DNA of 64,000 nucleotides from Epiperipatus broadwayi (lineage: Eukaryota > Onychophora > Udeonychophora > Euonychophora > Peripatidae), in NCBI GenBank assembly GCA_028023455.1, contig JAQFVV010006256.1, forward strand, positions 186,001 through 250,000, written 5' to 3'. This document shows positions 1-11,667 of this stretch, piece by piece. How positions within the stretch are numbered: position 1 is the stretch's first letter; each line of letters begins with the position of its first letter. Under the pieces are notes generated by a model. That model saw nothing but the letters and a program-made list of their open reading frames with translations, was not told where the DNA came from and made no database searches. The position numbers and the translations under genes are program-made.

Positions 1-200
1 TGCATAAACATACATGCTGTACTGCGACTCGACATAGCGGCCTGAAATCTGTAGTACAACAAAAAAGTTGTATTATAGAAAATGCGGGTTCGAACGTGTC
101 GGCCGCGGAAACGGCATTTTTATGTGTTTTAGAGCGAAAACAGTGCCATCCAGTGGGATATGGTGGCTCATCGACGACAACCGACAAAATTTCTTGGATT
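1..200. mobile_element. Truncated end of the TGGTACTA TIR-element family
   Basis: The sequence from about 100 to 175 matches the right ends of the elements at 2139, 38210 and 51255. Shared features in order are a spaced TTTTATGTG..TTT, AACAGTGCCATCCAGTGGG, then TGGTGGCTCATCGAC. In the complete copies the same stretch leads into the right terminal inverted repeat. Here the outermost bases are altered (CGACAACCGAC), so the exact end is not defined, and the left part lies outside the window. Confidence 0.5.
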
Positions 201-739
201 GATTTTCAAAGCAAAAAATGTATTATCGATCAGTCAATTTTATTTATTGCTTAGCCTTTCATATATATATATTAACTAAAAATTATACAGTTCCGAAAGT
301 GCTTGGCTAATTGTTGTTTATAATTAATGTTTTTGTGCTCTGTTTATCACACTTTATTCACGTAGAATAATTTTCATTATCTGACAAAGTTGTTATATTA
401 TTTATATATATTAACTGTAAAAGGATTATGTGTTAATGTAAATAAAAAACAATTTGTATAATACGCTAGTTAAGAAAGTAATTTTAATTTACAAATAGTC
501 TGAAAGAAGATTTTATTAATGTATATATTAATATTTTATTGTAGAATTGGCTACAGTAATCAGTTTTTTAAAAAATTCATAATTGTGAAAAAGATTGTTT
601 GTTCAATAGATGTAAAAGAGAATAAAATTTTGATAGAGAAAAATTATAATTAAAATAAGATTTTTGTTTAGTATTTTTTAAATAGATACAAAATAAATAA
701 GATTTAATGTAAGCATGTGTTTACTTTATTCATTAATAT
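201..739. other. AT-rich intronic sequence, nothing recognised
   Basis: Very AT-rich, with ATATATAT tracts near 262 and 403. No exon-like reading frame or repeat terminus was seen. Confidence 0.6.
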
Positions 740-1690
740 GAAATAAAAGATTAACATTTAATTTTAATCTTTTTTATTAGTCATTCATTAGACTAGAAAT
801 TATCCACTTAATGATTAATATTTCTTTAGTGTAATTTTTCAATATACTACTCATGCAAAGTAGGGTCTGGTTTCTATCTGCTTTTAATACCTTGCGGAGT
901 GATGTAATCATAAACATATCAAAAATGTGAAAAAGACTTCTGATTCCCAAAATGCAAATTTTATGCTGAGCCAACACTCATCAATTGGCTCAGATCATAA
1001 TCTCTTATGCTTATCTTTATCATTGTTCAGTATATATAGCTAGCCAATTATTAGTTTAATTGATGTCTCAAATTTACCGTCCTCCGAAGTGTGAGATAAA
1101 CCATTTAACGGATGTATATTAATAATTTTTATTAGTCATCCATTAGACTAGAAATTATTCACTTAATGAGTAATATTTCTGTAGTGTAATTTTCACTACA
1201 CCACTCTCATGGGACTGGTTTCTATCTGTGTTTGACATCTAATATATGATCAAAGACTTCTGAAAAAGATGTATGATGTCAACATGCATATATTTATCAT
1301 TGTTTAGTATATATGGATAGCCAATTACTCCAGTTTAATTGACATATCAAACTTACCACACTCACAACTTTGACACAAACTAATTAGTCATTCATTAGAT
1401 CAGAGATTATTCACTTAATAATATTCACTTAATAGTATTTCTGTTGTGTAACTTTCACTACACCACTCTCATACAAGATGAGGAATGGTTTTTATTTGCA
1501 TCTTTTCCTGATTTTTGATCATATATTTATGATTATACTTCTCTACAAGATGTTAAAAGTGAATGTAAACCAGCCCTATCTTGCATAAGGGTGGTGTAGT
1601 GAAAATTTCACTGCATAAATATTATTCATTAAGTGGATAATCTCTAGTCTAATGAATGACTAATAAAAATTATTAATATACTTTCATTAA
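740..1690. repeat. Cluster of a palindromic dispersed repeat (TTAGTCATTCATTAGACTAG family)
   Basis: At least four related units of roughly 130-370 bp. Three run in one direction, starting near 775, 1133 and 1380 with the motif ATTAGTCATTCATTAGA, followed by TTATCCACTTAATGA and TGTAGTGTAATTTTCACTA. A fourth is reversed at about 1560-1690. The 1380-1550 and 1560-1690 halves form an imperfect inverted repeat. The same units occur at 5230-5605 and 6589-7055. No coding potential is seen. It could be a MITE-like element, or satellite-like units spread by rearrangement. The 66-codon open frame at 777-977 is made of this repeat and is not a gene. Confidence 0.7.
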
Positions 1691-2138
1691 ATGGAACTAA
1701 TTATTCGCTATCTAAGTTGTAACCTTACCGATGCTTCTGAAAATTGGCCACTTACATTTAAAAAACTAAAAATTTTATTGGCTTTATTTTTATAGTTAAG
1801 CAAATATATTCATCACTGTCATTGGTTGTATGGCATAGAGTATGACCAATATCATGTTTAAAAGTCTCTCATACTAATGCTTAAAATAAAATAAATTATA
1901 ATTTTATAAAGCATTTTTTTTTTAAAAAAAAAAAGAAAAAAAAGAGGCTTCCCAAGCAGATTTTGTGATCAACGCTTGTAATAAAATATGTATGCTGATA
2001 TTTCGACATTATTCTTAGTAAGGAATAAAGCTATTGAATTGTATAAATAATCAGAGGTAATCTCATAAATAAAATAAATAATTTAATATAGAAATAGAGA
2101 ATAGAATTATAAATCTAACATTACAAACTAAAATATTT
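1691..2138. other. AT-rich spacer with T-run/A-run junction
   Basis: Contains an A/T homopolymer hairpin at about 1913-1945 (T-run followed by A-run). Otherwise featureless. Confidence 0.6.
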
Positions 2139-3195
2139 TGGTTCTAGTCGACTAGCCATTGCACACCGCTTGATGGTTCTGTTGCTAGTCAAAAACCAAT
2201 AGATATAATGTTATCGGGCTGATTTACAATTTTGTTATTATTTGTTCAAAAACAAATAAATATAATGCTTTCACCTGTTTTTTTTTTAATAAGGATTTAC
2301 TTTTTTTTTAAAAAAAAAGTGCATTTACTTTATTTTGGGAAAACATTAGTTTCTAAATTACATTTTTTAATTACATTATATATGTCAGTGCACAGTGCTG
2401 TAATGTGCAGGGAGGAGGATCGTTTTTTTTTGATGATCCGAAGGATCATCCAAAAGATGCTCTACTCTGATCAAACATTTTAAAATTATGTTATACATGG
2501 TAATGCATACTACTAGAATGTGCAGGGAAGGGGACCAATGGTTTTGATGATCCGAAGGATCGGCCAAAACATGCGCTACTCTGATCAAACAAAAAAATAT
2601 ATATATTAGAAACATTCCAAGTCGACATTTTGAAAACTATTTTTAAAAAATTTATGAAACAACATAATTTAATAAAATGTAAGAATTCCATTTTAAAATT
2701 TCCGTCTGATCAAACCAAGCTTATGCTTTTAACAACAACAACAAACCACAGCTGTTTTAGTAGTCTTATAGCTGTTCTTGTGCAAAATTCCTTTTTCGCA
2801 TGAATTCTTTAAAATGGTGCTGGGACCTACACTTTTGCAATTCGTTTCACCTTAAAAAGATGTGTACGGAAACGCGGTGATGGGCTTACAATTATTACTA
2901 TCTAAAACTACATCAGGTTGTGTGAAAAATCATTACTTCAAACGCACACAATAAGAGTTATGGCACTTGAATTCTATACACCCTCACATCGCCATAGCGA
3001 TCTGTGAAGTGTGCGCTATTTGCATAGTACCGCGAAGCACAAAAGCAGGCCGTAATATTTGTGTGCAACACCATCTAGGCCTGCTTAATGGCTAATATGA
3101 ACAGAACTGTTCTATAGGCAGCGTAAACGTCATATTTCTGTGCTTTTGCATGGAATCAGCATCATCAAGCAGCGTGTGGCAGCTAATCATTTCCA
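2139..3195. mobile_element. Non-autonomous TIR DNA transposon, copy 1 (about 1.06 kb)
   Basis: It starts TGGTTCTAGTCGACTAGCCA and ends with a decayed inverted copy (GTGTGGCAGCTAATCATTTCCA). Its interior matches copy 2 at 38210-39425 along the whole length. Shared interior landmarks include TCAAAAACCAATAGATATAA, two hairpins GATGATCC-GAA-GGATCATC (2432-2450) and GATGATCC-GAA-GGATCGGC (2546-2564), and a GC-richer stretch around 2860-3180. There is no transposase-like reading frame, so the element would depend on a partner elsewhere. The short frames inside it (about 2232-2691 and 3140-3331) are repeat translations. The flanking target duplication is not clear for this copy. Confidence 0.75.
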
Positions 3196-3493
3196 TTTTC
3201 TGAGATTAAACTTGATAGAAATCATTTACTTCTATTTTAAAAAATATCAATCTTTACTTTTTTTAAATTTATTTGTAAAGAAGTACGTTCAAATACTTTT
3301 TTTTATTTTAAAAAGAAAAAAATACTTTTAAAGTTTTTCATCTGTGCGAATATATATACGTTAAATATAACTTTTAATTTTTTAGTTTTTAAGCCAAGTT
3401 TTTTCTTTTTAATAAATCAATTTTTATTTACGATCTTTTTATTTTAATTTTTTAAAATAATGTAATGGCATATTATATACCATTACAATAGTT

Positions 3494-3893
3494 CAGAGGT
3501 CCCCAATCCTATGCTCGCGGGCACCATGGCGCCCGCAGACCATTTTACGTGTGCCCGCCGCTATCCGAACACGATAAAAATTTATTTAATTGATACAAAT
3601 AAATTTAATTTTTAAAATTTCTTATAAATTATTGTATTATATTGTAATCAAATTGTAGGGTATACTATACTTTTACAGCGTAAAAATATAAACGTTAATT
3701 ATATGTTAAAATTTTATTTTTGAAATAAATATTTTTTTGTACATTATGTGTATTATTAACAATATCCAACGATAAATTTATATTGAAAAAATAAATGGTG
3801 CCCGCCATCTGGTTGAAAAAAAATAAATGGTGCCTGTCACCTGGCCGGTATTATAGAATGTGCTCTTAAGTGCAAAAAGGTTGGGGACCCCTG
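3494..3893. mobile_element. hAT-type MITE (400 bp)
   Basis: Terminal inverted repeats are CAGAGGTCCCCAATC on the left and the complement of GGTTGGGGACCCCTG on the right, typical of hAT elements (CAGNGGTCCCCAA). It is flanked by an 8-bp target duplication with one mismatch: CAATAGTT at 3486-3493 and CATTAGTT at 3894-3901. Eight bases is the usual hAT duplication length. The subterminal parts contain GGCGCCCGC- and GGTGCCCGCC-like repeats in opposite orientation. No coding capacity. Confidence 0.85.
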
Positions 3894-3901
3894 CATTAGT
3901 T

Positions 3902-5225
3902 AATAATATTATTATTAATGTAATAAAGTTTTCTCAGATATTACTATGCTAACGTACATGTAATATTTTAATTAATTTTATTATTGATGATATTGAATGG
4001 GATTAAATATGACTTACTTTAGTTTTAGGTTGTATAAATGTAAATAACTATTAAATTAATTTAAAACTGTGCTATATTGCAATTATTATATGTTTTATGG
4101 GTTCTTAAGTTTCAGACTCAAAGTTAAATGAAGTCAGTCATCCTTATTTAGCTGGATCTGTAAGGAATATTTTATGCATCACTCTTATATGTTAGTATTA
4201 ATTTTTCAATGTTATATAGTATGTAACAAGGTATCCAATTAATCTAGTTATATTTTGTTAGTAGAATATCACTTCTAATGTTTAAGTTTGCAAATGAATC
4301 CAGTAAGGGATTTTTAGTAAAAATAAATAAGTCCTATGTTGTAAATATCATTTAGACATGCTAAGCAATAATTGTACTTGCTAATGTTAAAAGAGTGAAA
4401 ACTTTTTTAGCATTATTAAGTCGGGTTGATTAATAATTGATTACTTATTGAAGCAATCTAATTAAGGACTACATAGAGCATTTATCATTGATCGTTATGA
4501 TGTTGATTATTATCATCCAGTATTTAAATTGAGGATTATTTTTTGATATAATAAACAACCTATTCCTGTTTAATCTTAGTATCCTCACAACACTAACTGA
4601 TAATACACTTTTCATATCCCAAGTTCAAATTACATTTAGGAAACAAATATTAATATTTATTAGAATTTTATATAATTTTCTTATTGTTGTTATTCATTTT
4701 TATCATTTATTTTATATTATGTAATAAAACAATTGTTAACTTTTAATACTTCTTTTTTGTCATTATTAAAGAAACATCATCAGTACATATTTATGAGATA
4801 AAGATCATATTTAAGATATTAAATCACACATATGTCTATTTGGATTAAATACTCCATTATTGTGTTGATGCTATCTGAGATACAAAAGTATTGGTAAGAT
4901 GATGTACGTAAAATCCCTTTTACATTGTCATATATCCTAAAATGCATTAACACACTTTACATTTAGGCATTTATATTTTTATTTTACATAACCTTAGATA
5001 AATCATTAGTCAACTTTATACTTAAAATCACTAACCTTAACTTTAAACACAGATTAAGTTACTCTTAATTAGTTCTTATAATAAGAAACATTATATTTGC
5101 CAAAGATTATTCATTAAAATATAATAAGATTGAGAAATTTATTTATTATTTTACTAAATGTGAATCTATTATTAAAGTATAGAATAGTTTTAGCTTATGT
5201 GGAAATATGTAAAACTTGTATTTAT
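3902..5225. other. AT-rich intronic sequence, nothing recognised
   Basis: No repeat ends, protein motifs or tandem structure seen. The open frame that runs into the repeat at 5130-5333 is not gene-like. Confidence 0.6.
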
Positions 5226-5605
5226 TGCAAAGTGCGAGTTATGGTAGTGATAGGGATAGTCTCACTTCTCTGTATTACTTCCACATGCATCTCAACCAGC
5301 CATCTCCTTTTTCTTGGTTTCAATATATACTGAACAATGATAAAGATATGTATAGGAGATTGTGATCTAGACCAACTGATGAGTTCTGGTTCAGCATGAA
5401 GTATGTTTCTTGGGGATCATATATCTTTTTCACGTCTTTTGTCATATGTTTATGATTATACCCCTGCACAAGATATTAAAAGTGGATAGATGCAATTCCT
5501 ATCTTGCATGAGAGTGGTGTACTGGAAATTACAGTTCAGAAATATTAGTCATTAAGTGGATAATTTCTACTCTAAAATGAATGACTAATAAAATTTTTTA
5601 ATATA
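5226..5605 (+). repeat. Palindromic dispersed repeat unit, interrupted
   Basis: Left part of a unit of the TTAGTCATTCATTAGACTAG family in reverse orientation, ending GACTAATAAAATTTTTTAATA. It is interrupted by the pogo-like MITE that starts at 5606 and continues after it at 6589 with CTTCCATTAAATGG. In the uninterrupted unit at about 1670-1692 the corresponding text is continuous. Confidence 0.7.
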
Positions 5606-6588
5606 CACCTGGGTCTCGTTTTATGTGGTAGATAGGTTCCTCAGAAAACATGCACAAAAGAAATCGCACAAAAATAAACGTAACTTACCTTGAAAAATGG
5701 GGGATATGTTCCGGTAATTTTCAGAAGTTGCATAAAAGCAAAGCAGCAAGAAAAAATTACTTTAAAATTCGCATTAAAAAAATAAGGAAATAAAGTATGA
5801 CTAATAAAACATTTCAAATATTTGAAAAAAATTATGTATGAAAAAATGTAAAATTAAATACTGTAGTTAATAAAAAAAGTAAAAAAAGTTTGTCTTGTAT
5901 TAATTTTTTAAAAATATGTATGAAAAAATGTAAAATTAAATATTGTAGTTAATAAAAAAAGTAAAAAAAATTTGTCTTGTATTAATTACCGCTTTTTACA
6001 ATATGTGTTCGTTTGTGAACTTGTAAGAAATCAGATTCGTGATGTGTTGTACAACTAGTGCCACTTTCAGTCTTCAGCTGTGTTAATGGTTTTCTGTTTC
6101 TATATTAAAAAAATGAGATTGCAATCAAAACAAAAAAATTATACATTATCATTAGAAAGATTATTTTCAGTTTATAAAATCAATAAAATCTTATTATTAT
6201 TTATTTTAAAAATCTAAAAACATATTTATTTCTCTTAATATCTAACAAAATACGTTTTAAAAGTTTAAAATTTTTGAATATTTATTGCGATATTTTTATA
6301 CGTACGTATAAATCTATTATTATTATTTACTCATTAATATAAGTAGGTTATTTACATAGAAAGCTAAAATTCTAAATACATCTTCAGGCCATATTCACAT
6401 TAGCTGCTAATATAACATTATATTTTTGAAAAAAAAAAAAAGTATTTCAAGTGAAAATAAGTTATTAATAATTTAAATTTCTTGATATCTAATAAATATA
6501 GTGAAATATGAAAGATATTAAGAAGAAACATGAATCACATAACTTCAAAATCGCATTAAAATAATCCGCATAAAACGAGACCCAGTTG
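5606..6588. mobile_element. pogo/Tigger-like MITE (983 bp), nested in an older repeat
   Basis: Terminal inverted repeats of about 23 bp: CACCTGGGTCTCGTTTTATG left and, complementing the right end, CAACTGGGTCTCGTTTTATG. It is flanked by TA on both sides (5604-5605 and 6589-6590). The interrupted host repeat, read across the insertion, gives AATATA-CTTCC, matching an empty relative near 1675. TA duplication and a CAGxxxxxCCTCGTTTTA-like end are hallmarks of the pogo/Tigger branch of Tc1-mariner. No transposase frame remains. It contains an 82-bp tandem duplication at about 5834-5997. The GTTCCTCAGAAAACATGCAC stretch near the left end resembles subterminal sequence of Tigger-type elements. Confidence 0.8.
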
Positions 6589-7055
6589 TACTTCCATTAA
6601 ATGGTTTGTGTTAGAGTTGTGAGGGCTTTAAGTTTGACACATCGATTAAACTGTAGGAATTGTCTATCTAAATATACAGAACAATGATAAAGATATGTGT
6701 AAGAGGTTGTGATCTGGCCCAACTAATGAATGCTGGTTGAGCATGAAATGTGTATCTTGGAAATGATATATCATTTTTACATGTTTCTTGATTATATGTT
6801 TATGATTACATCCCTCCAGAAGATGTTAAAAGCAGATAGAAATCAGTCCCTATCTTGCATGAGAGTGGTATAGTGAAAATTATACTGCAGAAATATTAAA
6901 ATCTCACTTTAATGGGTAATATTTCTGTAGTGTAATTTTCACCAGTTCTTGTCTGATGTGAGAGTGGTATAGTGAAAATTACACAAATATTATTCATTAA
7001 CATGGATAATTTTTAGTCTAATGAATGACTAATAAAAATTATTAATTAATTTCTA
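6589..7055 (+). repeat. Palindromic dispersed repeat, continuation plus partial second unit
   Basis: Continues the unit broken at 5605 with CTTCCATTAAATGGTTTGTG. It reads through TCAGTCCCTATCTTGCATGA and then an inverted stretch (about 6895-6990), and ends with GAATGACTAATAAAAATTAT at about 7041. The layout mirrors the 740-1690 cluster. Confidence 0.65.
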
Positions 7056-8995
7056 GCTTTATGTTTGTTTACTAATGCAAAAGTTAGTCATATGTTTAAA
7101 CGTTTTTTTAAATAAATAGTTTATTTAAATTAATTACAGATTATATATTATTTCTCATTATTGTAATAATCGTCTGTTTTTAATATGGTAATATACAAAA
7201 TATCAGATATTTTTATTAATTGTAATAAAAAATGATCTTCAAATTGAGAAATGAATTTCTGTTAAAATTTTTGCTATATTTTTACTTAATCAAATTAATA
7301 AGATATTGATTGGAAACAAATCATTTAATATTTTAGTTGCTTCAGGAATTTTGCTTCTATAAGTTGGTTTTCAAAATTCTGATTGTTGTATATTGTCACT
7401 TTGTATTTAAATACCATCCATACACACATACAAATGTACATACATAGCTAAACACATTTGTATGTTTATTAATGCATGCATATATTTATAATTTCTATGT
7501 ATTATTTGACAGCTTTTTTATTTAAAGAATGCTTTATTGAAGTAATATTTTTTTAGTGTTCAAAAATAGACATTCAAACCTTACTTTTTAGTGTATTATT
7601 TATTTTAAAAAATGCATTTATATCATTTGATTTTTTTTATAGGCCTATCATTTGTTTCCAAATGTAAATCGTTTCATTCTACTTTAAACACATCTATAAT
7701 AAGCTTGGGTAACCAGTGGAAGCCAGATGGTTTAGTGCTATAAAATACCCATCTCCACTCTAGTTTTTTTTTTGCTTTCATTGTGAAGACTAAGTTGCAA
7801 ATACAAAAGCCAGAAACAAGTCTGTGAATGAGAATTTTATAGTTTAATAAAACTATAAAATTAATAAAACTGTTGTCCATTGATTACTCAAGTGTATAAT
7901 AGATAACTTTAGAATAGAATGAAGAGATCTCCTTTGAATATAAGAAATATATTTTAAGACAATTTCAAATAAAATATAAGTTTTGAATGTTTACTTGTAA
8001 CATAATCAATGCCTATACATAAATGGTAATAAATAATAAAATTACTTACCTATTTTTATCAAATTGCCCCCCCCCCCCCAAAAGCAAAGGTAACTATATC
8101 TATCTTCAAAAACTAATTAATATCAAAATCAGATTTTTGACAATTTATATCAAATTTTTTTTACAAGTGATTTCATTTCTTGATAAAATGTGAGACTAAA
8201 ATTTATGTTTTCTACAATTTACAGTACTAATAGTGATAAATATAGACTACTCATTATTAACTTCAGAGAATACTTTAATTAAATAATTTGTTTTTCGCCA
8301 TGAATCCAAGATAAGAGGGTTAATGTATTGTAATGGTTAGAAATATGAGTGAGTAACAAAAAATGAAACCACTACCAATATATTAAGAATGTATTATATA
8401 ACTAACAAGTAACTATATTATTTACATTTATTAAATAACACATAAATAAAATAATAAAGTAATGATAAAGAAAATAAATAGCTTCATCATCATGTTGTAA
8501 TACCAAAGTTACAATAATTTATTAATCATTAACAACAATATCCATAAATATTCAGTCCACAACGGAAAGTCAGAATCAGATTTTATAATTATTAATTATA
8601 TGATTTTATGACGTCACTATAATATGATTTCTTATACTTTAATGTATCACATAACATGAGTATACACAAAATTATTTAATCCAGATATCTGGACATGACA
8701 ATGAGATTTTTAAACAAAATTTATAATCCATGACCAAAATATTTTGTCATATTATACGTGATTATTTCAACAAAGTAAATTTATTACTAACAGTAACATT
8801 TGAACTTGTTATATTTTTTATTCTTGTTCAATATGAAATGAAGATGATATGTGTGTAAGATAGTTAACATCATTATTCCATAACAACGATATATTTGTTT
8901 GCCTTCTAATGCATGCTTAAATATATATACCCATAAACATTCTTATACAAATATATATTAAAAAGTAGTGAACCAATCATCATTTGCCAGGCTGT
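7056..8995. other. AT-rich intronic sequence with a C-run
   Basis: A mononucleotide run of C lies near 8068-8079. A slightly less AT-rich patch at about 7670-7800 has no recognisable motif. The minus-strand frame at 7674-7880 shows no family motif. Confidence 0.6.
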
Positions 8996-9341
8996 CCACT
9001 GCATATAAAGAGCATGAATATCATTAATCAACATAAAGCAGGAATGCACATAAGTATGCATGCATATCATCATAAGAGTAAAAATAAGCAGGAAATTCAG
9101 ATCTGCATTCTTTATATATTTAAGACAAAAACAATATACAGTTAATATAACTTTAAATGTGGAAATCTCCACTGCATATAAAGAGCCTGAATATCATTAA
9201 TCAACATAAAGCAGGAATGCACATAAGTAAGCATGCATATCATCATAAGAGTAAAAATAAGCTGGAAATTCAGATCTGCATTCTTTATATATTTAAGACA
9301 AAAACAATATACACTTAATATAACTTTAAATGTGGAAAAAT
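8996..9341. repeat. Tandem duplication, two 173-bp copies
   Basis: The stretch starting CCACTGCATATAAAGAGCAT at 8996 is repeated from 9169 with only a few changes (GCATG/GCCTG, AGTATGC/AGTAAGC, AGCAGG/AGCTGG, ACAGTT/ACACTT). It is a simple recent-looking tandem duplication with no coding value. The overlapping frames on both strands are by-products. Confidence 0.9.
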
Positions 9342-10830
9342 GTAATGTCTACATGCCTGTTAATAATATTAACTTTTATAAATATTTTTTACATGCACAC
9401 CCCAAACTCGATATCTTCATAAATAAATAACAGATAAATCTATGAACTTAAATTAAATTATACTATTATTTGTAAGATTATAAATTATGACAAATACTTA
9501 ATATTTATTCATTTAAAACATGCACATTGTTTAACTATCTCAAATAATTTATTCAATATTGCCTTAATTCATCTATACAAATTCAAATCTATTAAAACTT
9601 ATGCAAAATTGTTTGTATATGTTTATTTAAAACTAATTATTTATTTGTTTGATGAATAAAGAACTTCTCTAATTATTAATAATATATAACCACATTAAAA
9701 TGTTATATTATCATCAAAACAAAATTTAATCTATATGTAAACTTAATATATTAAATCATAATAATAATTAGAATATATATTTACTTCTTGTAATGCACTT
9801 TAAAATACATGCTAAATAATTTAAATACTAGATTTCCATGCCCCAAAAGTTATGAAGTTTAAGACCAATTGATGTTAAAGTTTATATAGATTAAATTATT
9901 GGAAATTATGCACAATAGAGGTGCCTTTAACAGAAAGTTTAATGTTAACTTAAATAATATTGTAATTATCAGTAGAAATATTCCTGGATTATTTGTTTTA
10001 GAGCCTAATATTACCTGGTTGTTGATCAAATCCTTTTTAATCTTAATCAAAATATTTGAACTACATTTAAAATATTTACTGCTGCTGATCACTGTACATA
10101 ATTTCATTAGCATATCCATTTAAGTGCTATAGAGGTGAGAATTATTGGTATTTTGTTTTAATTCATCTTGTAAATATTCATATCAGATTTGTTTACATGT
10201 CTAGGAGATATTCTGATATTTTAACCTGCCATCAGAGTAAAATTCACCTTAAAGAATTTAGTTATAACTATTTTTACTTCCAAATTGCATATTTCCTTCA
10301 ATTTTTAAAATACACATACTACACAATTTCCAAGTACAGTTTTCTAAGATTATTTATTTTTGAAAATAATAACAGTGTATATATCAAATTAACAAATTTT
10401 TATTCAATGCTTTATAAATTAAAATATTAACTAACATTATTATTACTTTTGTCAATTTAAATTACTCTAAATGATATTAAAAATTAATTAATGTTTTAAA
10501 TAATCGTTAAAAAAATATTTTTTATAACATATAAATAATAATTATACACACTCATTTGCATGTACATATCCATGTATATATCATACTTAGTTATTAGTGT
10601 TATGAATTAGATGACTATTGCTCTCTTGCTTTACTTAATTTGTCTTTAAAAATAAACCTATTCCTGTTTACTATTAAACAACGAATGACAATAATTATAT
10701 GAAATGATTATATCATTATATTGATACTGTAATATTTTTTTTAATAGTTTTATTAACTTCTTATATAATATGTTTGTATTAGTTTTACAATTTATGTAAT
10801 AAATTGTAGATTTATGCTTTATGCTTGTCC
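9342..10830. other. AT-rich intronic sequence, nothing recognised
   Basis: Overlapping open frames on both strands at 9859-10123 reflect low stop density. Neither shows a known motif. Confidence 0.6.
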
Positions 10831-11667
10831 AAATTATGATAATATTAAATAGTACTGTCACACTTATAACATAAAGCTGTATAATTAATATCAATTAGTC
10901 AATTAAAATGGCTGAGCACTTTTGAGAAAATGTATTTCTCATAACTATAACCAGTTATGACTCATTCATTGGAATCATTCTATATGTATAATATGCAAAT
11001 GAGTCAATTAGCCCATTTTTTTGATATAGCAAAACAAGCTTCTTTAAGATTAATGGTGAAGGAGTCTTCTGCTATGAAGTAGCCTCCTTTACCTTAGCGC
11101 TTAACATTGTGCCTCTCAGTACAAACCAATTTTGCAGATGCAGGTTCGGAATCAGACCTCACATGCCGTGTATAAAGTGGCATGCCCTCACAATGGATGC
11201 AAAGCTTCATACTATGGTGAAACCAGAGCCACCATAGCTACTAGGTTGTCATAGCATAAGTATAGGTATAATAAGTCACATACTAACCCAGAATGGACTT
11301 CAATTTTTGCACAACATCAAAAAGTATCAGGACACAAGTTCGAACCTGCATCTGCAAAATTGGTTTATACTGAGAGGCACAATGTTAAGCGTATGGTAAA
11401 GGAGGCTTACTTTATAGCAGAAGACTCCGTCACCATTAATCGTAAAGAAGCATATTTTGCTATATCAAAAAGATAGGCTGGTGGACTCATTTGCATAGAG
11501 TTTACATATTATACATATAGAATGATTCCAACGAGAGTCATAACTGGCTATGATTATGAGAAATACATTTTCTCGAAAGCACTCAGCCATTTTAATTGAC
11601 TAATTGATATTAATTATACAGCTTTACGTTATAAGTGTGATAGCACTATTTAATATTATCATAATTT
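10831..11667. mobile_element. Fold-back element with about 320-bp inverted arms
   Basis: Left arm 10831-11149 and right arm 11339-11667 are inverted copies. Landmarks: AAATTATGATAATATTAAAT at the outer left end answered by its complement at the outer right; GCATCTGCAAAATTGGTTT near the loop on the right arm answered by its complement on the left. The arms differ by scattered substitutions and small indels. The loop (about 11150-11338) contains GTGGCATGCC and a small inverted pair CTATGGTG/CACCATAG. No open frame of note. Arm length suits a fold-back or MITE-type transposon; an aberrant inverted duplication is the alternative. Confidence 0.75.

Noticed and set aside
8996-9341. CRISPR-like or satellite array
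   Set aside because: Only two head-to-tail copies with no spacers; a simple duplication. No CRISPR array was seen anywhere, as expected in animal DNA.
9859-10123. Overlapping open frames on both strands
   Set aside because: The composition is that of the surrounding intron, with no motif, and the two strands are open together because stops are rare by chance here.
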